Assembly (NCBI RefSeq): GCF_001544795.2
Contig: NZ_FCOI02000009.1
Location: 1 to 64,000, forward strand
Direction of reading: 5' to 3'
DNA length: 64,000 nucleotides
DNA from: Caballeronia temeraria
GTDB lineage: Bacteria > Pseudomonadota > Gammaproteobacteria > Burkholderiales > Burkholderiaceae
Part shown: positions 23,453-32,919 of the stretch, one piece after another
How the letters are laid out: each line of letters begins with the position of its first letter
Position numbering within the stretch: the first letter of the stretch is position 1
Notes under the pieces: model-generated
What the model saw: the letters and a program-made list of their open reading frames with translations, nothing else
Told to the model about the DNA's origin: nothing
Database searches by the model: none
Position numbers and translations under genes: made by a program

Positions 23453-24835
23453 TTACTTCGCGGGGCGGGCGTCGTCGGCGACTGGCTCGACCACGCTGAA
23501 GAGCAACAGCAGACATAGCGTCGCGGTTCCGACCATGTACAGGAATACTGCGGTCCAGCTATAGCTGTCGAGCAAGAGGCCTACCGCAAGCGGGGCGCAT
23601 GCGCCGCCGATCTGTCCCACCGAGTTCACGATGCCGAATGCCGTCGGATAGGTGGCTTTGGTTGCGAGGCCCATCGGATAGGCGGAGTAACCGGCAAAGC
23701 CGATGCCGAGCATCAGTCCCGCGAGAATCAGCGCGCCGCCGAGGTACGCGACGCTGTCGGGCGCATCGATCAGCAGGAAGGTCATGATCATGGTGCCGAG
23801 TGCGCCGAGCATCATCATCGGCTTGCGGCGGCCGCCGAGCAGGCGATCCGAGATGATGCCGCCGAGCATGTTGCCCGTCACCGCGCCGATGAAAGGCGCC
23901 GATGCCAGAAAGCCCATCTTCACCGAAGCGAAGCCCTTCACCGTGACGAGATAAGTGGGAATCCACGAGATGAAGATGTTGCTGATGCCGATCATGCAGC
24001 CATAGCCCAGCGCGATCCCGAAGATATTCCACGAGCCGAAGACCTGCCGAATCGTCTCGAGTTGCGGCACGCGCTTCGTGCGGTTGATTGCGTCGAGCCG
24101 GGGCATCGGCTTCATCTGCGCGCGGGAGAGCGACTTGCTGTTATTGCCGCCGACGGTCGTTTCATCGGCGATATAGCGGCGCTCGGCCGGCGAGCAGTAG
24201 CGGTTCTCGCCCGGCGAGTTGGTGACGAAGAACATCCATACGACCGCGAGCAGAATGCCCGGCACCGCGAATACATAGAAGATCTCGCGCCATCCCCACA
24301 ACTGGATCACGATGATGCACACCGATGGCACGATCAGCGGCCCGAGCTTCGATGCGGCGATCCACAGGCCCGTGGCCGTGCCTTTTTCCTTCGCGGGGAA
24401 CCATCGGTTGATGACGTTCGTGCAGCCGATGCCGAGCGGCCCTTCGGAAAGGCCGAGGCCCACGCGATACGCCATCAGCAAAAACACCGATGACGTCGTG
24501 CCCATCAATCCCGTGAATACCGATGTGAGGATCATGAAGACGGAGAACAGCAGGCCTGTCGTCTTTTCGCTGAGACGCTTATAAAGCAGGCCGACGGGAA
24601 TCTGCACGAAGCCGTAAGCGAACGAGAACAGGCTCACGATCAGCCCGGCCTCGGTATTCGTGATGTGATATTCCTTCTTCAGATAAGGCAGCGCAATGCC
24701 GAAGTTCGCGCGATCCGCACAGGCGATCGCCCAGATGCAGAAGATCAAACCCATCACGACCCAGCGATGCTTCGTGTGTTTCTCCGCTACAGGTTCCGCC
24801 TTCGAGGAAGCGATGATGCCGTCAGCGTTGCTCAT
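23453..24835 (-). CDS. MFS transporter, anion:cation symporter (ACS) family
   Basis: A 460-aa, 12-helix inner-membrane carrier. The ACS signature appears as IWAIACADRANFGIALPYL at helix 1 and SLFSFAYGFVQIPVGLLYKR at helices 2-3, with GLSEGPLGIGCTNVINRWFP at helix 4. ACS members take up organic anions such as hexuronates, galactonate, tartrate or phthalate. The insertion of about 45 residues between helices 6 and 7 (PAERRYIADE to the LETIRQVFGSW segment) is usual. GGAG precedes the ATG. It is divergent from a 2-hydroxyacid dehydrogenase and LysR gene, so a hydroxy acid is a reasonable substrate guess. Confidence 0.88.
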   Translation of the reverse strand: MSNADGIIASSKAEPVAEKHTKHRWVVMGLIFCIWAIACADRANFGIALPYLKKEYHITNTEAGLIVSLFSFAYGFVQIPVGLLYKRLSEKTTGLLFSVFMILTSVFTGLMGTTSSVFLLMAYRVGLGLSEGPLGIGCTNVINRWFPAKEKGTATGLWIAASKLGPLIVPSVCIIVIQLWGWREIFYVFAVPGILLAVVWMFFVTNSPGENRYCSPAERRYIADETTVGGNNSKSLSRAQMKPMPRLDAINRTKRVPQLETIRQVFGSWNIFGIALGYGCMIGISNIFISWIPTYLVTVKGFASVKMGFLASAPFIGAVTGNMLGGIISDRLLGGRRKPMMMLGALGTMIMTFLLIDAPDSVAYLGGALILAGLMLGIGFAGYSAYPMGLATKATYPTAFGIVNSVGQIGGACAPLAVGLLLDSYSWTAVFLYMVGTATLCLLLLFSVVEPVADDARPAK

Positions 24836-25090
24836 TGCGCTGTTGTCTCCGATGTCGTTTTCAAGGCTTTATTGTCGATATGCCTTCTGATGCTTCGAAT
24901 TGTGGGCACGGTGGGCAAGAGCGTCCAATCTTTTATTGCTATTACCTGATTCCCGGATTGAATCGATCGGAACGCTGCTTTCGATGCTTCGATTCGTGGA
25001 TCAATTGATAGCGTTTTGGGATTGGACGTCGCCGGTAAAAGCGGACATCATGCGCTCCACATCGCAAACGAACATCACGGAGCACGCGAA
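24836..25090. promoter_or_regulatory. Divergent promoter region with 17-bp direct repeats
   Basis: GATGCTTCGAATTGTGG (24889-24905) and GATGCTTCGATTCGTGG (24983-24999) are 15/17 identical and 94 bases apart, close to nine helical turns. The region is AT-richer than the flanking genes. The LysR protein encoded at 26112 is the natural candidate to bind here and control both the MFS and the dehydrogenase genes. Confidence 0.45.
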
Positions 25091-26044
25091 TTGAAGCCGA
25101 GCATTCTGCAACTGAATCCCATCCTCGTACCGGCCATCAATGAAAAGCTGAACACGCTTTACACGATGCATCGCCTCTTCGAGCAGGAAGACAAGGACGC
25201 GTATATCCGCGAGCACGGCGCATCGATTCGCGGCGTGATTACCGGCGGCCATACGGGCATCTCAAACGATCTCATCGAGCGCTTGCCCGCATTGCAGGTG
25301 ATCGCGGTGAACGGCGTCGGCACCGATGCGGTCGACCTCGAATTCGCCCGCTCGCGCGGCCTGCCGGTGACGGGCACCTTCGGCGCGTTGACCGAGGACG
25401 TGGCCGATCTCGCGATCGGTCTGATCCTCACCACGCTGCGCGAGATCTGCCCCGGTAACGAATTCGTGAAGACGGGCAAGTGGGTGAAGAACCCGAGCCC
25501 GAGCGCAATTCCCTTGTCGCGCCGTTTCAGCGGCAAGCGCGTGGGTATCGTTGGACTCGGCAAAGTGGGACGCGCGATTGCGCAGCGCGCCGCCGCGTTC
25601 GGTTGTCCGATCGCTTATACCGATGTGCGGCAGATGGACGATATCGACTATCGCTTCGTGCCGGATCTGCTGTCGCTCGCACGTGAAAGCGACATTCTCG
25701 TGCTCGCCGCCGCCGCCGATAAAGCGAAGGGCATCGTCAATGCCGCCGTGCTCGATGCATTGGGCAAGGACGGTTATCTCATCAACATCGCGCGCGGCAA
25801 GCTCGTGGAGGAAAGCGATCTCGTCGAGGCATTGTCGCGCGGTGTGATCGCAGGCGCGGGTCTCGATGTTTTCGTCGACGAACCGAACGTGCCGGCCGAA
25901 TTGTTCGCGATGGATCGCGTGGTGCTCCAGGCGCATCGCGCGAGCGCGACGATCGAATCGCGCACGGCAATGGGCGAGATGGTGCTCGCGTCTCTCGCTC
26001 AAGCTCTTGCAGGACAGCGCCCCGAAGGCAGTCTCACGACCTGA
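25091..26044 (+). CDS. D-isomer-specific 2-hydroxyacid dehydrogenase
   Basis: A 317-aa NAD(P)-dependent dehydrogenase. The Rossmann motif VGIVGLGKVGRAIAQRAA is central. Catalytic Arg, Glu and His are in NIARGKLV, VFVDEP and VLQAHRASAT. The family includes glyoxylate/hydroxypyruvate reductases and D-lactate-type enzymes; the substrate here is unknown. Start: TTG 25091 with CGGAGC upstream fits the family N-terminus; the frame opens at 25016 but the extra residues are not conserved-looking. It is divergent from an ACS-family carrier and followed 67 bases later by a LysR gene, suggesting uptake, reduction and control of one 2-hydroxy or 2-oxo acid. Confidence 0.88.
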   Translation: MKPSILQLNPILVPAINEKLNTLYTMHRLFEQEDKDAYIREHGASIRGVITGGHTGISNDLIERLPALQVIAVNGVGTDAVDLEFARSRGLPVTGTFGALTEDVADLAIGLILTTLREICPGNEFVKTGKWVKNPSPSAIPLSRRFSGKRVGIVGLGKVGRAIAQRAAAFGCPIAYTDVRQMDDIDYRFVPDLLSLARESDILVLAAAADKAKGIVNAAVLDALGKDGYLINIARGKLVEESDLVEALSRGVIAGAGLDVFVDEPNVPAELFAMDRVVLQAHRASATIESRTAMGEMVLASLAQALAGQRPEGSLTT

Positions 26045-26111
26045 CGCATGCGCGTGAGTTCGTCCGGGGCGAACATATAATGATCGGCAATCACATCAAC
26101 GTCGATTACGA

Positions 26112-27008
26112 ATGCTCGATCTCGGACAAGTGCGTTGCTTCGTCGCGGCTGCGACGGAACTGAACTTCAGGCGCGCGGCCGCGCTGCTCAACATGACGCA
26201 GCCGCCGCTTTCGCGGCAGATTCATCTGCTCGAAGAAAACCTGGGTGTGAAGCTCTTCGAACGCGTCGGCCGCGCGGTCAAGCTGACGACCGAGGGGCGC
26301 GTGTTTCTCGCCGATGCAACGCGTCTGCTCAATCTTTCAGAGCAAGCCGAAAGCACCGTGAGGCGCGCGAGCAAAGGCAAGACGGGGCGCGTGCGCATCG
26401 GCTTCACGGGCGCTGCGGGATACGAGTTGATACCGGAGTTGCTCGTCGCGGCGAAGCGTGATTTGCCGGATATCGATGTCGTATTGCTCGAAATGATTTC
26501 CGTCGCGCAGATCGAAGCCTTCGAGGCGAACGCGATCGATCTAGGTTTCATGCGGCCCTTGCCTTCGCGGCAGAAAGTGGAGTTTCTTCTCGTCGATCGC
26601 GAACCGATGATCGTCGCATTGCCGGCCGGACACGCGTTGTGCCGCTTCGATCGGCTCGAACTCGCGCAATTGCACGAGCAGGCGTTCATCATGCATTCGC
26701 CCACGCACGGCAAATACTTCTACGACCGCATCATGAGTATGCTCGTCGCCGATGAAGCGAAGCCGAATTTCACGCAATACATCGATCAGACGCCAACCAT
26801 TCTTTCGCTCGTTCGCGCGGGATTGGGGTTATCGATTCTGCCGGCGTCGTCGCAGCGATTTCATTACGACAACGTCGAGTTCAGGGACATCGCCGGCAAT
26901 ACCGTGCAGGCCGAAATGAGCATGGCGTGGCGTTCCGATCAGGATAATCCCGCCGTCACGGCCTTCAGGCACATGGCGGCGGAATACTTCGCTACGCGGC
27001 GCGCGTGA
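26112..27008 (+). CDS. LysR family transcriptional regulator
   Basis: A 298-aa LysR regulator. The N-terminal winged helix is FVAAATELNFRRAAALLNMTQPPLSRQIHLLE, given here in separate parts: helix 2 ELNFRRAAALLNM and recognition helix QPPLSRQIHLLE. The effector domain begins at GRVRIGFTGAAGYELIPELL. The PPLSRQI form and YELI region resemble regulators of the CatR/BenM-like group, but the ligand is unknown. Its 3' end overlaps the convergent aminotransferase gene by 17 bases. Likely target: the carrier/dehydrogenase intergenic region upstream. Confidence 0.9.
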   Translation: MLDLGQVRCFVAAATELNFRRAAALLNMTQPPLSRQIHLLEENLGVKLFERVGRAVKLTTEGRVFLADATRLLNLSEQAESTVRRASKGKTGRVRIGFTGAAGYELIPELLVAAKRDLPDIDVVLLEMISVAQIEAFEANAIDLGFMRPLPSRQKVEFLLVDREPMIVALPAGHALCRFDRLELAQLHEQAFIMHSPTHGKYFYDRIMSMLVADEAKPNFTQYIDQTPTILSLVRAGLGLSILPASSQRFHYDNVEFRDIAGNTVQAEMSMAWRSDQDNPAVTAFRHMAAEYFATRRA

Positions 27009-28368
27009 TGGCGCACGCGGTGGCATCGATGGCTGCGCGGGCCTTGTCGACGATCTCGTCGATCTCGTCATGCGTGACGACGAGCGGCGGCGACAACACC
27101 ATGCGATCGTGACTCGCGCGCATCACGAGATTGCCCGCGAAGCAGAAGTCGCGGCATATCGTGCCGATATCGTCGCTATTGGCAAAGCGCTTTCTCGTCG
27201 CGCGATCTTCGGCAAGCTGAATGCCCGCGACGAGTCCTGCACCCGCAATTTCACCGACGATCGGATGATCGCTCAATGCTTCTCGCAATCGCTTCTGGAA
27301 ATACGGTCCCACGTCGTTTTTCACGCGCGCGACGATGCCTTCATCTCTCAGCAGCTTCAGATTCGCGACGGCCACCGCGGCCGCGACCGGATGCCCCGAA
27401 TAAGTAAAGCCGTGATTGAACTCGCCGCTGTTCACGATTGCATCGGCGATGCGATCCGATAGCGCGACCGCGCCCATCGGCACATAGCCGCTCGTCAGAC
27501 CTTTCGCCATGGTGATGACATCCGGCTCGAAGCCGAAGTGCTCATGCGCGAACCATTCGCCCGTGCGTCCGAATCCGCCGATCACTTCGTCGGCGATCAG
27601 AAGCACATCGTGTTCGCGGCAGATGCGTTCGATTTCAGGCCAGTAAGTCGATGGCGGGAAGATCACGCCGCCCGCACCCTGAAACGGCTCGCCGATAAAC
27701 GCAGCGACATTCTCCGCACCGATTTCGATGATCTTTTCTTCGAGCTGACGCGCGCGCGAGAGACCAAAATCGTCAGCGTTCATTTCACCGCCTTCGCCGA
27801 ACCAGTAAGGCTGATCGATATGCTCGACATGCTCCATCTTCGACGGCATCTGCTCGTGCATGTAGCGCATGCCGCCGAGCGTGGCGCCTGCGATCGTCGA
27901 GCCGTGATACGCATTCGTGCGCGCGACGACATAGCGCTTTTCCGGCTGGCCTTGCACGGCCCAATAGCGATGCACCGCGCGCAAGGCCGTATCGTTGGCT
28001 TCCGAGCCGCTATTGCAATAGAGAAAGCGGTTGAATTTCGCGGGCGCGAGTTCCGCGAGCATGGCGGACAATTCGATCACCGGCGGATGCGTCGTCTTGA
28101 AGAACGTGTTGTAGAAGGGCAATGCCTGCATTTGCTCGAGCGCGGCATCGGCGAGTTCGCGGCGTCCATAGCCGACGTTCACGCACCACAAACCCGCCAT
28201 GCCGTCGATGATGCGGTTGCCTTCCGAGTCCCACAGATACACGCCGTCGGCCTTCACGATCACGCGGCTGCCCGTGCGATTGAGCGCGCCCATGTCGGAG
28301 AAAGGATGCAGATGATGTGCAGCGTCGAGCGCGCGGTAATGCGCTGTTGAATCGATTCGATCGTTCAT
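26992..28368 (-). CDS. spuC: Class III aminotransferase, putrescine/omega-amino-acid type
   Basis: A 458-aa PLP fold-type I aminotransferase. The cofactor site has NSGSEANDTALRAV (phosphate loop), AYHGSTIAGATLGG, the aspartate of LLIADEVIGGFGRTG and the Schiff-base lysine in TMAKGLTSGYVPMG. YNTFFKTTHPP, GLWCVNVGYGR and FNHGFTYSGHPVAAA are typical of SpuC-like putrescine- or beta-alanine-pyruvate transaminases. It lies 15 bases downstream of a glutamine-synthetase-like ligase on the same strand, a pairing seen in polyamine catabolism. GGAG precedes the ATG. SpuC is a family-level name; the true amine donor needs testing. Confidence 0.82.
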   Translation of the reverse strand: MNDRIDSTAHYRALDAAHHLHPFSDMGALNRTGSRVIVKADGVYLWDSEGNRIIDGMAGLWCVNVGYGRRELADAALEQMQALPFYNTFFKTTHPPVIELSAMLAELAPAKFNRFLYCNSGSEANDTALRAVHRYWAVQGQPEKRYVVARTNAYHGSTIAGATLGGMRYMHEQMPSKMEHVEHIDQPYWFGEGGEMNADDFGLSRARQLEEKIIEIGAENVAAFIGEPFQGAGGVIFPPSTYWPEIERICREHDVLLIADEVIGGFGRTGEWFAHEHFGFEPDVITMAKGLTSGYVPMGAVALSDRIADAIVNSGEFNHGFTYSGHPVAAAVAVANLKLLRDEGIVARVKNDVGPYFQKRLREALSDHPIVGEIAGAGLVAGIQLAEDRATRKRFANSDDIGTICRDFCFAGNLVMRASHDRMVLSPPLVVTHDEIDEIVDKARAAIDATACAITRAA

Positions 28369-28383
28369 GTCATCGTCTCCGTT

Positions 28384-29718
28384 TCAAACATGCAATAGCA
28401 GATGCTTGCGTTCCCACGAGCTGATCACGCGGAAGAACGCTTCGTATTCGGTTTCCTTCAGCGCGAGATAGGCGCGCACGAACTTTTCGCCGAACATGTC
28501 GGCAAGCGGCTCGCATGCGCCCATCAGCGTGAGGCCTTCGTCGAGATTGCGCGGCAATTGATAAGGCTGGCGATAGCCATCGCTCGCAAGCGGCTCGGTC
28601 GGTTCGAGATGCTGCGTCATGCCGAGATATCCAGCAGCGAGCGTTGCGGCGATGGCAAGATAAGGATTGCAGTCGACGCCCGGTATGCGATTCTCGATAC
28701 GCCGTGCCTGAGGCGACGAATGCGGCACGCGAAATCCCACTGTGCGATTGTCATAGCCCCATTGCACGTTGATCGGCGCGGCCATGAAGCGCGATAACCT
28801 GCGATAGGAATTGATATACGGCGCAAAGATCGGCATCAGCGCGGGCGTATATTTCTGCAAGCCCGCGATATAGCTATAGAAAAGCCCGGTCGGTTCGCCT
28901 TCGCGATTCGTGAAGAGATTGTGGCCCGTGTCTTCGTCGACGACACTCTGATGCACGTGCATCGCCGATCCCGGCTCGTTTTCCATCGGCTTCGCCATGA
29001 ATGTCGCGTACATCTTGTGGCGCAATGCCGTTTCGCGCACGGTGCGTTTGAATAGAAAAACACGGTCCGCGAGATTGAGCGGATCGCCATGCAGGAAGTT
29101 GATTTCCATTTGCGCCGCGCCGACTTCGTGAATCAGCGTGTCCACCTCCAGCTCCTGCAGCTCGCAATATTCGTAAATGTCTTCGAAGAGCGGATCGAAC
29201 TCGTTGACGGCATCGATCGAATAGGCCTGACGTCCCGTTTCCGCGCGGCCGGTTCGGCCGACAGGCGGTTGCAAAGGCAGATCGGGATCGCGATTCATAT
29301 CGACGAGAAAGAATTCGAGCTCCGGCGCGACGACAGGGCGCCAGCCCTTTGCGGCGTACTTTTGCAGCACTTCACGCAGCACGCGGCGCGGCGAAATCGC
29401 AACGGGCGTGCCGTCGAAATGCACGCAATCGTGGATTACTTGCGCGGTGGGATCGGTGGCCCACGGAATCAGGCGGATCGTCGTCGGATCGGGCACGCAC
29501 ACCATGTCGGGATCGGTGACGCCGGTGAAGCTGCCATCGACGGGATAGTCGCCCGTCACGGTCTGGATCATCACGGCTTGCGGCAGGCGCATGGCTTCAC
29601 CCGATTCGAACTTGCTGCGCGGAATGATCTTGCCGCGCGCGGTGCCCGCCATGTCGGGAATGATCGCTTCAACTTCGGTGATGCGATGCTTGCGCAGAAA
29701 TTCGTCGATGCGTTCCAT
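28384..29718 (-). CDS. Glutamine-synthetase-family gamma-glutamyl ligase (PuuA/SpuI type)
   Basis: A 444-aa GS-fold ligase. Catalytic features are ELEFFLVD (Glu ligands), QMEINFLHGDPL, SAMHVHQSVVD (nucleotide-binding His), NSYRRLSRFMAAPINVQWGYDNRTVGFR in separate parts, and RIENRIPGVDCNPYLAIA (Arg/Glu). The shortened N-terminal domain with VEAIIPDMAGTARGKIIPR is typical of gamma-glutamylpolyamine synthetases rather than assimilatory GlnA. It would ligate glutamate to an amine using ATP. Start: ATG 29718; the frame continues to 29802 but that leader is arginine-rich. It precedes the class III aminotransferase and is divergent from the ABC transporter. Confidence 0.82.
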   Translation of the reverse strand: MERIDEFLRKHRITEVEAIIPDMAGTARGKIIPRSKFESGEAMRLPQAVMIQTVTGDYPVDGSFTGVTDPDMVCVPDPTTIRLIPWATDPTAQVIHDCVHFDGTPVAISPRRVLREVLQKYAAKGWRPVVAPELEFFLVDMNRDPDLPLQPPVGRTGRAETGRQAYSIDAVNEFDPLFEDIYEYCELQELEVDTLIHEVGAAQMEINFLHGDPLNLADRVFLFKRTVRETALRHKMYATFMAKPMENEPGSAMHVHQSVVDEDTGHNLFTNREGEPTGLFYSYIAGLQKYTPALMPIFAPYINSYRRLSRFMAAPINVQWGYDNRTVGFRVPHSSPQARRIENRIPGVDCNPYLAIAATLAAGYLGMTQHLEPTEPLASDGYRQPYQLPRNLDEGLTLMGACEPLADMFGEKFVRAYLALKETEYEAFFRVISSWERKHLLLHV

Positions 29719-30220
29719 TTTCGTTCTCGTGTTTCGAAAGGGCGCGCGCTTCCACCGCCTTCGCGATGCATCGCGAAGGCGCAAAAGAGCAGGCGCGCGC
29801 ATTCACGCGTGCGTATGCACGCGCGCGGGCCAGTACCTGGGCGAAGAGAAAACGAAAGGAGGCGCTACGGCAGCAACGAAGCCGCGCCGACGCAATGCAC
29901 GGCGATGAATGCGCGGGCGGAAATCGCGTTGCGACGCCGCACGCAGCGGCGGGAAAGGACGGTCAGAACCGACAGGAAGCGGCGATCGGGAAGCTTGCCG
30001 CAGCGATCGGCGCAGGAGTTGCGGCTCCAGCGTGCCAGAGGGCTTTGGACTGTCACGATAAGACTCGTTGGTCGAGTGAATTTACAGAGCAATTGCCGAT
30101 GCCGACAATTGCCCTTCGGCCAGCATATACGAGCCGTAAAAGCCGTCAATACGTTTTTTCCATCGGTCGCGGGCGCGACTATTTTGTTGCGCCACGAGAC
30201 TGTTGCTCAATTCATCGATA
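29719..30220. promoter_or_regulatory. 500-bp divergent intergenic region with CAATTGC palindrome
   Basis: This stretch separates the ligase/aminotransferase operon from the ABC operon. GCAATTG (30089-30095) and CAATTGC (30106-30112) form a perfect 7-bp inverted repeat with a 10-base gap, the spacing of two major-groove contacts. The flanking sequence to about 30200 is AT-rich, as promoters here tend to be. I see no convincing ORF in it; the frames across 29766-30149 have shadow composition. Confidence 0.5.
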
Positions 30221-32137
30221 ATGTCGGCTCTTTCAGTCGAAATGCTCACCGAGCCGATGCTCTCGAACCTGCTCGTTCAACTCGTCAATGGCTTAGCCGA
30301 TGCCTGCGCGCTCTTTCTCGTCGCGTCGGGGCTGTCGCTCATCTTCGGCGTCACGCGTATCGTCAACTTCGCGCACGGCTCGCTCTATATGCTCGGCGTG
30401 TATGTCGCGTATAGCCTGACGAGCCGCTTCGGTGCGAGCGTGGCGGGCTTCTGGGCATCGGTCGCGGGCGCGGCGCTAGTTGTCGGTGCAATCGGCGCGG
30501 CGATCGAAGTGGGCGTGCTGAGGCGCATCTATCGCGCGCCCGAGCTGTTTCATCTGCTTGCCACATTCGCGCTCGTATTGATCATTCGCGACGCCGCGTT
30601 GTGGCTATGGGGACCGGAGGATCTGTTCGGCCCGCGCGCGCCGCATCTCGAAGGCGCCGTGCAATTGCTCGGTCATGCGCTGCCGACATACGATCTCGCG
30701 TTGATCGTCATCGGTCCGCTCGTGCTGCTCGCGCTCTGGTACGCACTCACGCGCACGCGCTGGGGCACGCTCGTGCGCGCGGCGAGCGCGGATCGCGAGA
30801 TGCTCGGCGCGCTCGGCGTCAATCAGGCGTGGCTCTTCACCGGCGTGTTCTTCGTCGGCGCGATGCTCGCGGGACTCGGCGGCGCGCTGCAGGTGCCGCG
30901 CATGTCCGCGAATCTTTCGCTCGATATCGACACCATCGGCAATGCGTTCGTCGTTGTCGTCGTGGGCGGCATGGGCTCGATACCCGGCGCGTTCGTCGCG
31001 GCGCTGCTGATCGCGGAGATCAAGGCGATGTGCATCGGCATCGGACATGTATCGATCATGGGCGTCGACTTCTCGTTGTCGAAGTTCACGCTGGTCGCGG
31101 AATTCGTCGTGATGGCTGTCGTGCTCGTGCTGCGTCCGTGGGGACTCTTCGGACGCGCACAGTCGATCGCGCGTTCTGCCGCGCCCGCCGATCAGCCCTT
31201 GATTCCGGCCACGCGCAACGTGAAGATCGTTGCGGCTGCCATCGTGATCGCATTGGCGCTCGCGCCTGTCGCCGCCGATGCGTTTCCGTACATGCCTGTG
31301 CTTTTCGTCGAGATCATGATCGCGGTGCTGTTCGCCGCGAGCTTGCACTTCATCATGGGATCGGGTGGCATGCACTCGTTCGGTCATGCGGCGTATTTCG
31401 GCCTCGGCGCATACGGCGCAGCGTTGTTCCTCAAGGTTTTTGCATTGCCGATGGAAGCCGCGCTCGTGCTCGGTCCGCTCATCGCGGGCATCGGTGCGAT
31501 CGTGTTCGGCTGGTTTTGCGTGCGCCTGTCCGGCGTCTATCTCGCGATGCTCACGCTCGCGTTCGCGCAGATCGTCTGGTCCGTCGTCTTTCAATGGGAC
31601 GCGGTGACGGGCGGCAGCAACGGCATATTGGGCATCTGGCCGTCGGCGTGGCTGTCGTCGCCCGTCGCGTTCTATTACCTCACGCTCTTCTTTGCGGTGA
31701 TCGGCGTCTGGCTCTTGCGCCGCATGCTGTTCTCGCCACTCGGCCTCGCGATGCGCGCGGGTCGCGATTCGCCCTTGCGTGCCGAAGCAATCGGCGTGAA
31801 CGTCGCGCGCGTGCAGTGGGCTGCGTTCATCGTCGCGGCGCTCGTCTGCGGACTCGCAGGCTCGCTCTATGCGTTCTCCAAAGGCAACATCTCGCCCGAA
31901 GCGATCAGCGTGGGCCGCTCCGTCGATGGCCTCGTGATGGTCCTGCTCGGCGGCATTCAGACGCTGGCCGGTCCGATCGTCGGCGCGAGCGTGTTCACGT
32001 GGCTGCAGGATGCCGTCGCGCGTCAGACCGATTACTGGCAAGCGCTGCTCGGCGCGGCGATCCTCGTGCTCGTCATCGCGTTTCCGCAAGGCATCGCGGG
32101 TTTCGTGCGCGAGCGCTTCTTCAGGGAGGCGCGATGA
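30221..32137 (+). CDS. Fused branched-chain amino acid ABC permease (LivH-LivM)
   Basis: A 638-aa inner-membrane protein joining two permeases that are usually separate. The first half (to about residue 300) is LivH-like: FLVASGLSLIFGVTRIVNFAHG and VVVGGMGSIPGAFVAALLIA in parts. The second half is LivM-like: FIMGSGGMHSFGHAAYFGLG, LTLAFAQIVWSVVF, DSPLRAEAIGVN and VMVLLGGIQTLAGPIVGA. Linker near residues 305-335. The start is uncertain (ATG 30203, 30221 or 30242), with no strong ribosome site. It forms the first gene of an ATGA-coupled transporter operon with two ATPases and a binding protein. Ligand is likely an amino acid or amine-derived compound linked to the divergent genes. Confidence 0.88.
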   Translation: MSALSVEMLTEPMLSNLLVQLVNGLADACALFLVASGLSLIFGVTRIVNFAHGSLYMLGVYVAYSLTSRFGASVAGFWASVAGAALVVGAIGAAIEVGVLRRIYRAPELFHLLATFALVLIIRDAALWLWGPEDLFGPRAPHLEGAVQLLGHALPTYDLALIVIGPLVLLALWYALTRTRWGTLVRAASADREMLGALGVNQAWLFTGVFFVGAMLAGLGGALQVPRMSANLSLDIDTIGNAFVVVVVGGMGSIPGAFVAALLIAEIKAMCIGIGHVSIMGVDFSLSKFTLVAEFVVMAVVLVLRPWGLFGRAQSIARSAAPADQPLIPATRNVKIVAAAIVIALALAPVAADAFPYMPVLFVEIMIAVLFAASLHFIMGSGGMHSFGHAAYFGLGAYGAALFLKVFALPMEAALVLGPLIAGIGAIVFGWFCVRLSGVYLAMLTLAFAQIVWSVVFQWDAVTGGSNGILGIWPSAWLSSPVAFYYLTLFFAVIGVWLLRRMLFSPLGLAMRAGRDSPLRAEAIGVNVARVQWAAFIVAALVCGLAGSLYAFSKGNISPEAISVGRSVDGLVMVLLGGIQTLAGPIVGASVFTWLQDAVARQTDYWQALLGAAILVLVIAFPQGIAGFVRERFFREAR

Positions 32138-32919
32138 CCTTGCTTTCCATCGCGCATCTCTCGAAGTCGTTCGATGGCGTGCAAGCCGTCGACGATGTCT
32201 CGTTCGATCTCGAAGCGGGGCAGTTGCTCGCATTGATCGGCCCGAACGGCGCGGGCAAATCGACGTGCTTCAACATGATCAACGGCCAGTTGCAACCGAC
32301 GTCGGGCGCGATCCGCCTGAACGGTCACGATATCGCCGGCATGCGTCCGCGCGATATCTGGCGACGTGGCGTAGGACGCACGTTTCAGATCGCCGCAACA
32401 TTCAATTCGATGACCGTGCTCGAAAACGTGCAGATGGCATTGCTGTCGCGCGAGCGGCGCATCTATCGCCTTTTCAGCCGCGTCGAGTCATGGAAGGAAG
32501 ATGAAGCGATGGCCTTGCTCGATCTCGTCGGCATGACCATGCATGCGCGCCGCAGTTGCGCGGTGCTCGCATACGGCGACGTGAAGCGCGTCGAACTTGC
32601 TATCGCGCTCGCGAATCATCCAAAGTTATTGCTGATGGACGAACCGACCGCAGGCATGGCGCCGCAAGAACGCAACGAATTGATGGCACTCACTGCGCGG
32701 CTCGCGAAGGAGCGCAACATCGGCGTGCTGTTCACGGAGCACAGCATGGACGTGGTGTTCTCGCATGCGGACAAGCTGATCGTGCTTGCGCGCGGCCGTC
32801 TGATCGCTCAAGGCAACGCCGATGCGATCCGCAACGATGCGCGTGTGCGCGAGGTCTATCTCGGCACGGGCGCATCGTTCTCGCCGCGTGCGGCGTTGAG
32901 CGCGGGAGCATCGTCATGA
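32134..32919 (+). CDS. livG: ABC transporter ATP-binding protein, LivG type
   Basis: A 261-aa ATPase. Walker A is GPNGAGKST (about residue 37), the Q-loop region is RTFQIAATF, the signature-like VLAYGDVKRVELAIAL replaces the usual LSGGQ (normal for LivG, which often reads LSYGDQR), and Walker B is LLLMDEPTAGM. EHSMDVVF carries the switch histidine. Its ATG overlaps the permease stop (ATGA) and GGAGG precedes it. With LivF it forms the ATPase heterodimer of the fused permease. Confidence 0.9.
   Translation: MTLLSIAHLSKSFDGVQAVDDVSFDLEAGQLLALIGPNGAGKSTCFNMINGQLQPTSGAIRLNGHDIAGMRPRDIWRRGVGRTFQIAATFNSMTVLENVQMALLSRERRIYRLFSRVESWKEDEAMALLDLVGMTMHARRSCAVLAYGDVKRVELAIALANHPKLLLMDEPTAGMAPQERNELMALTARLAKERNIGVLFTEHSMDVVFSHADKLIVLARGRLIAQGNADAIRNDARVREVYLGTGASFSPRAALSAGASS

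Noticed and set aside
30605..32233. Minus-strand frame opposite the fused permease
   Set aside because: Same shadow composition, and the plus strand carries clear permease motifs.
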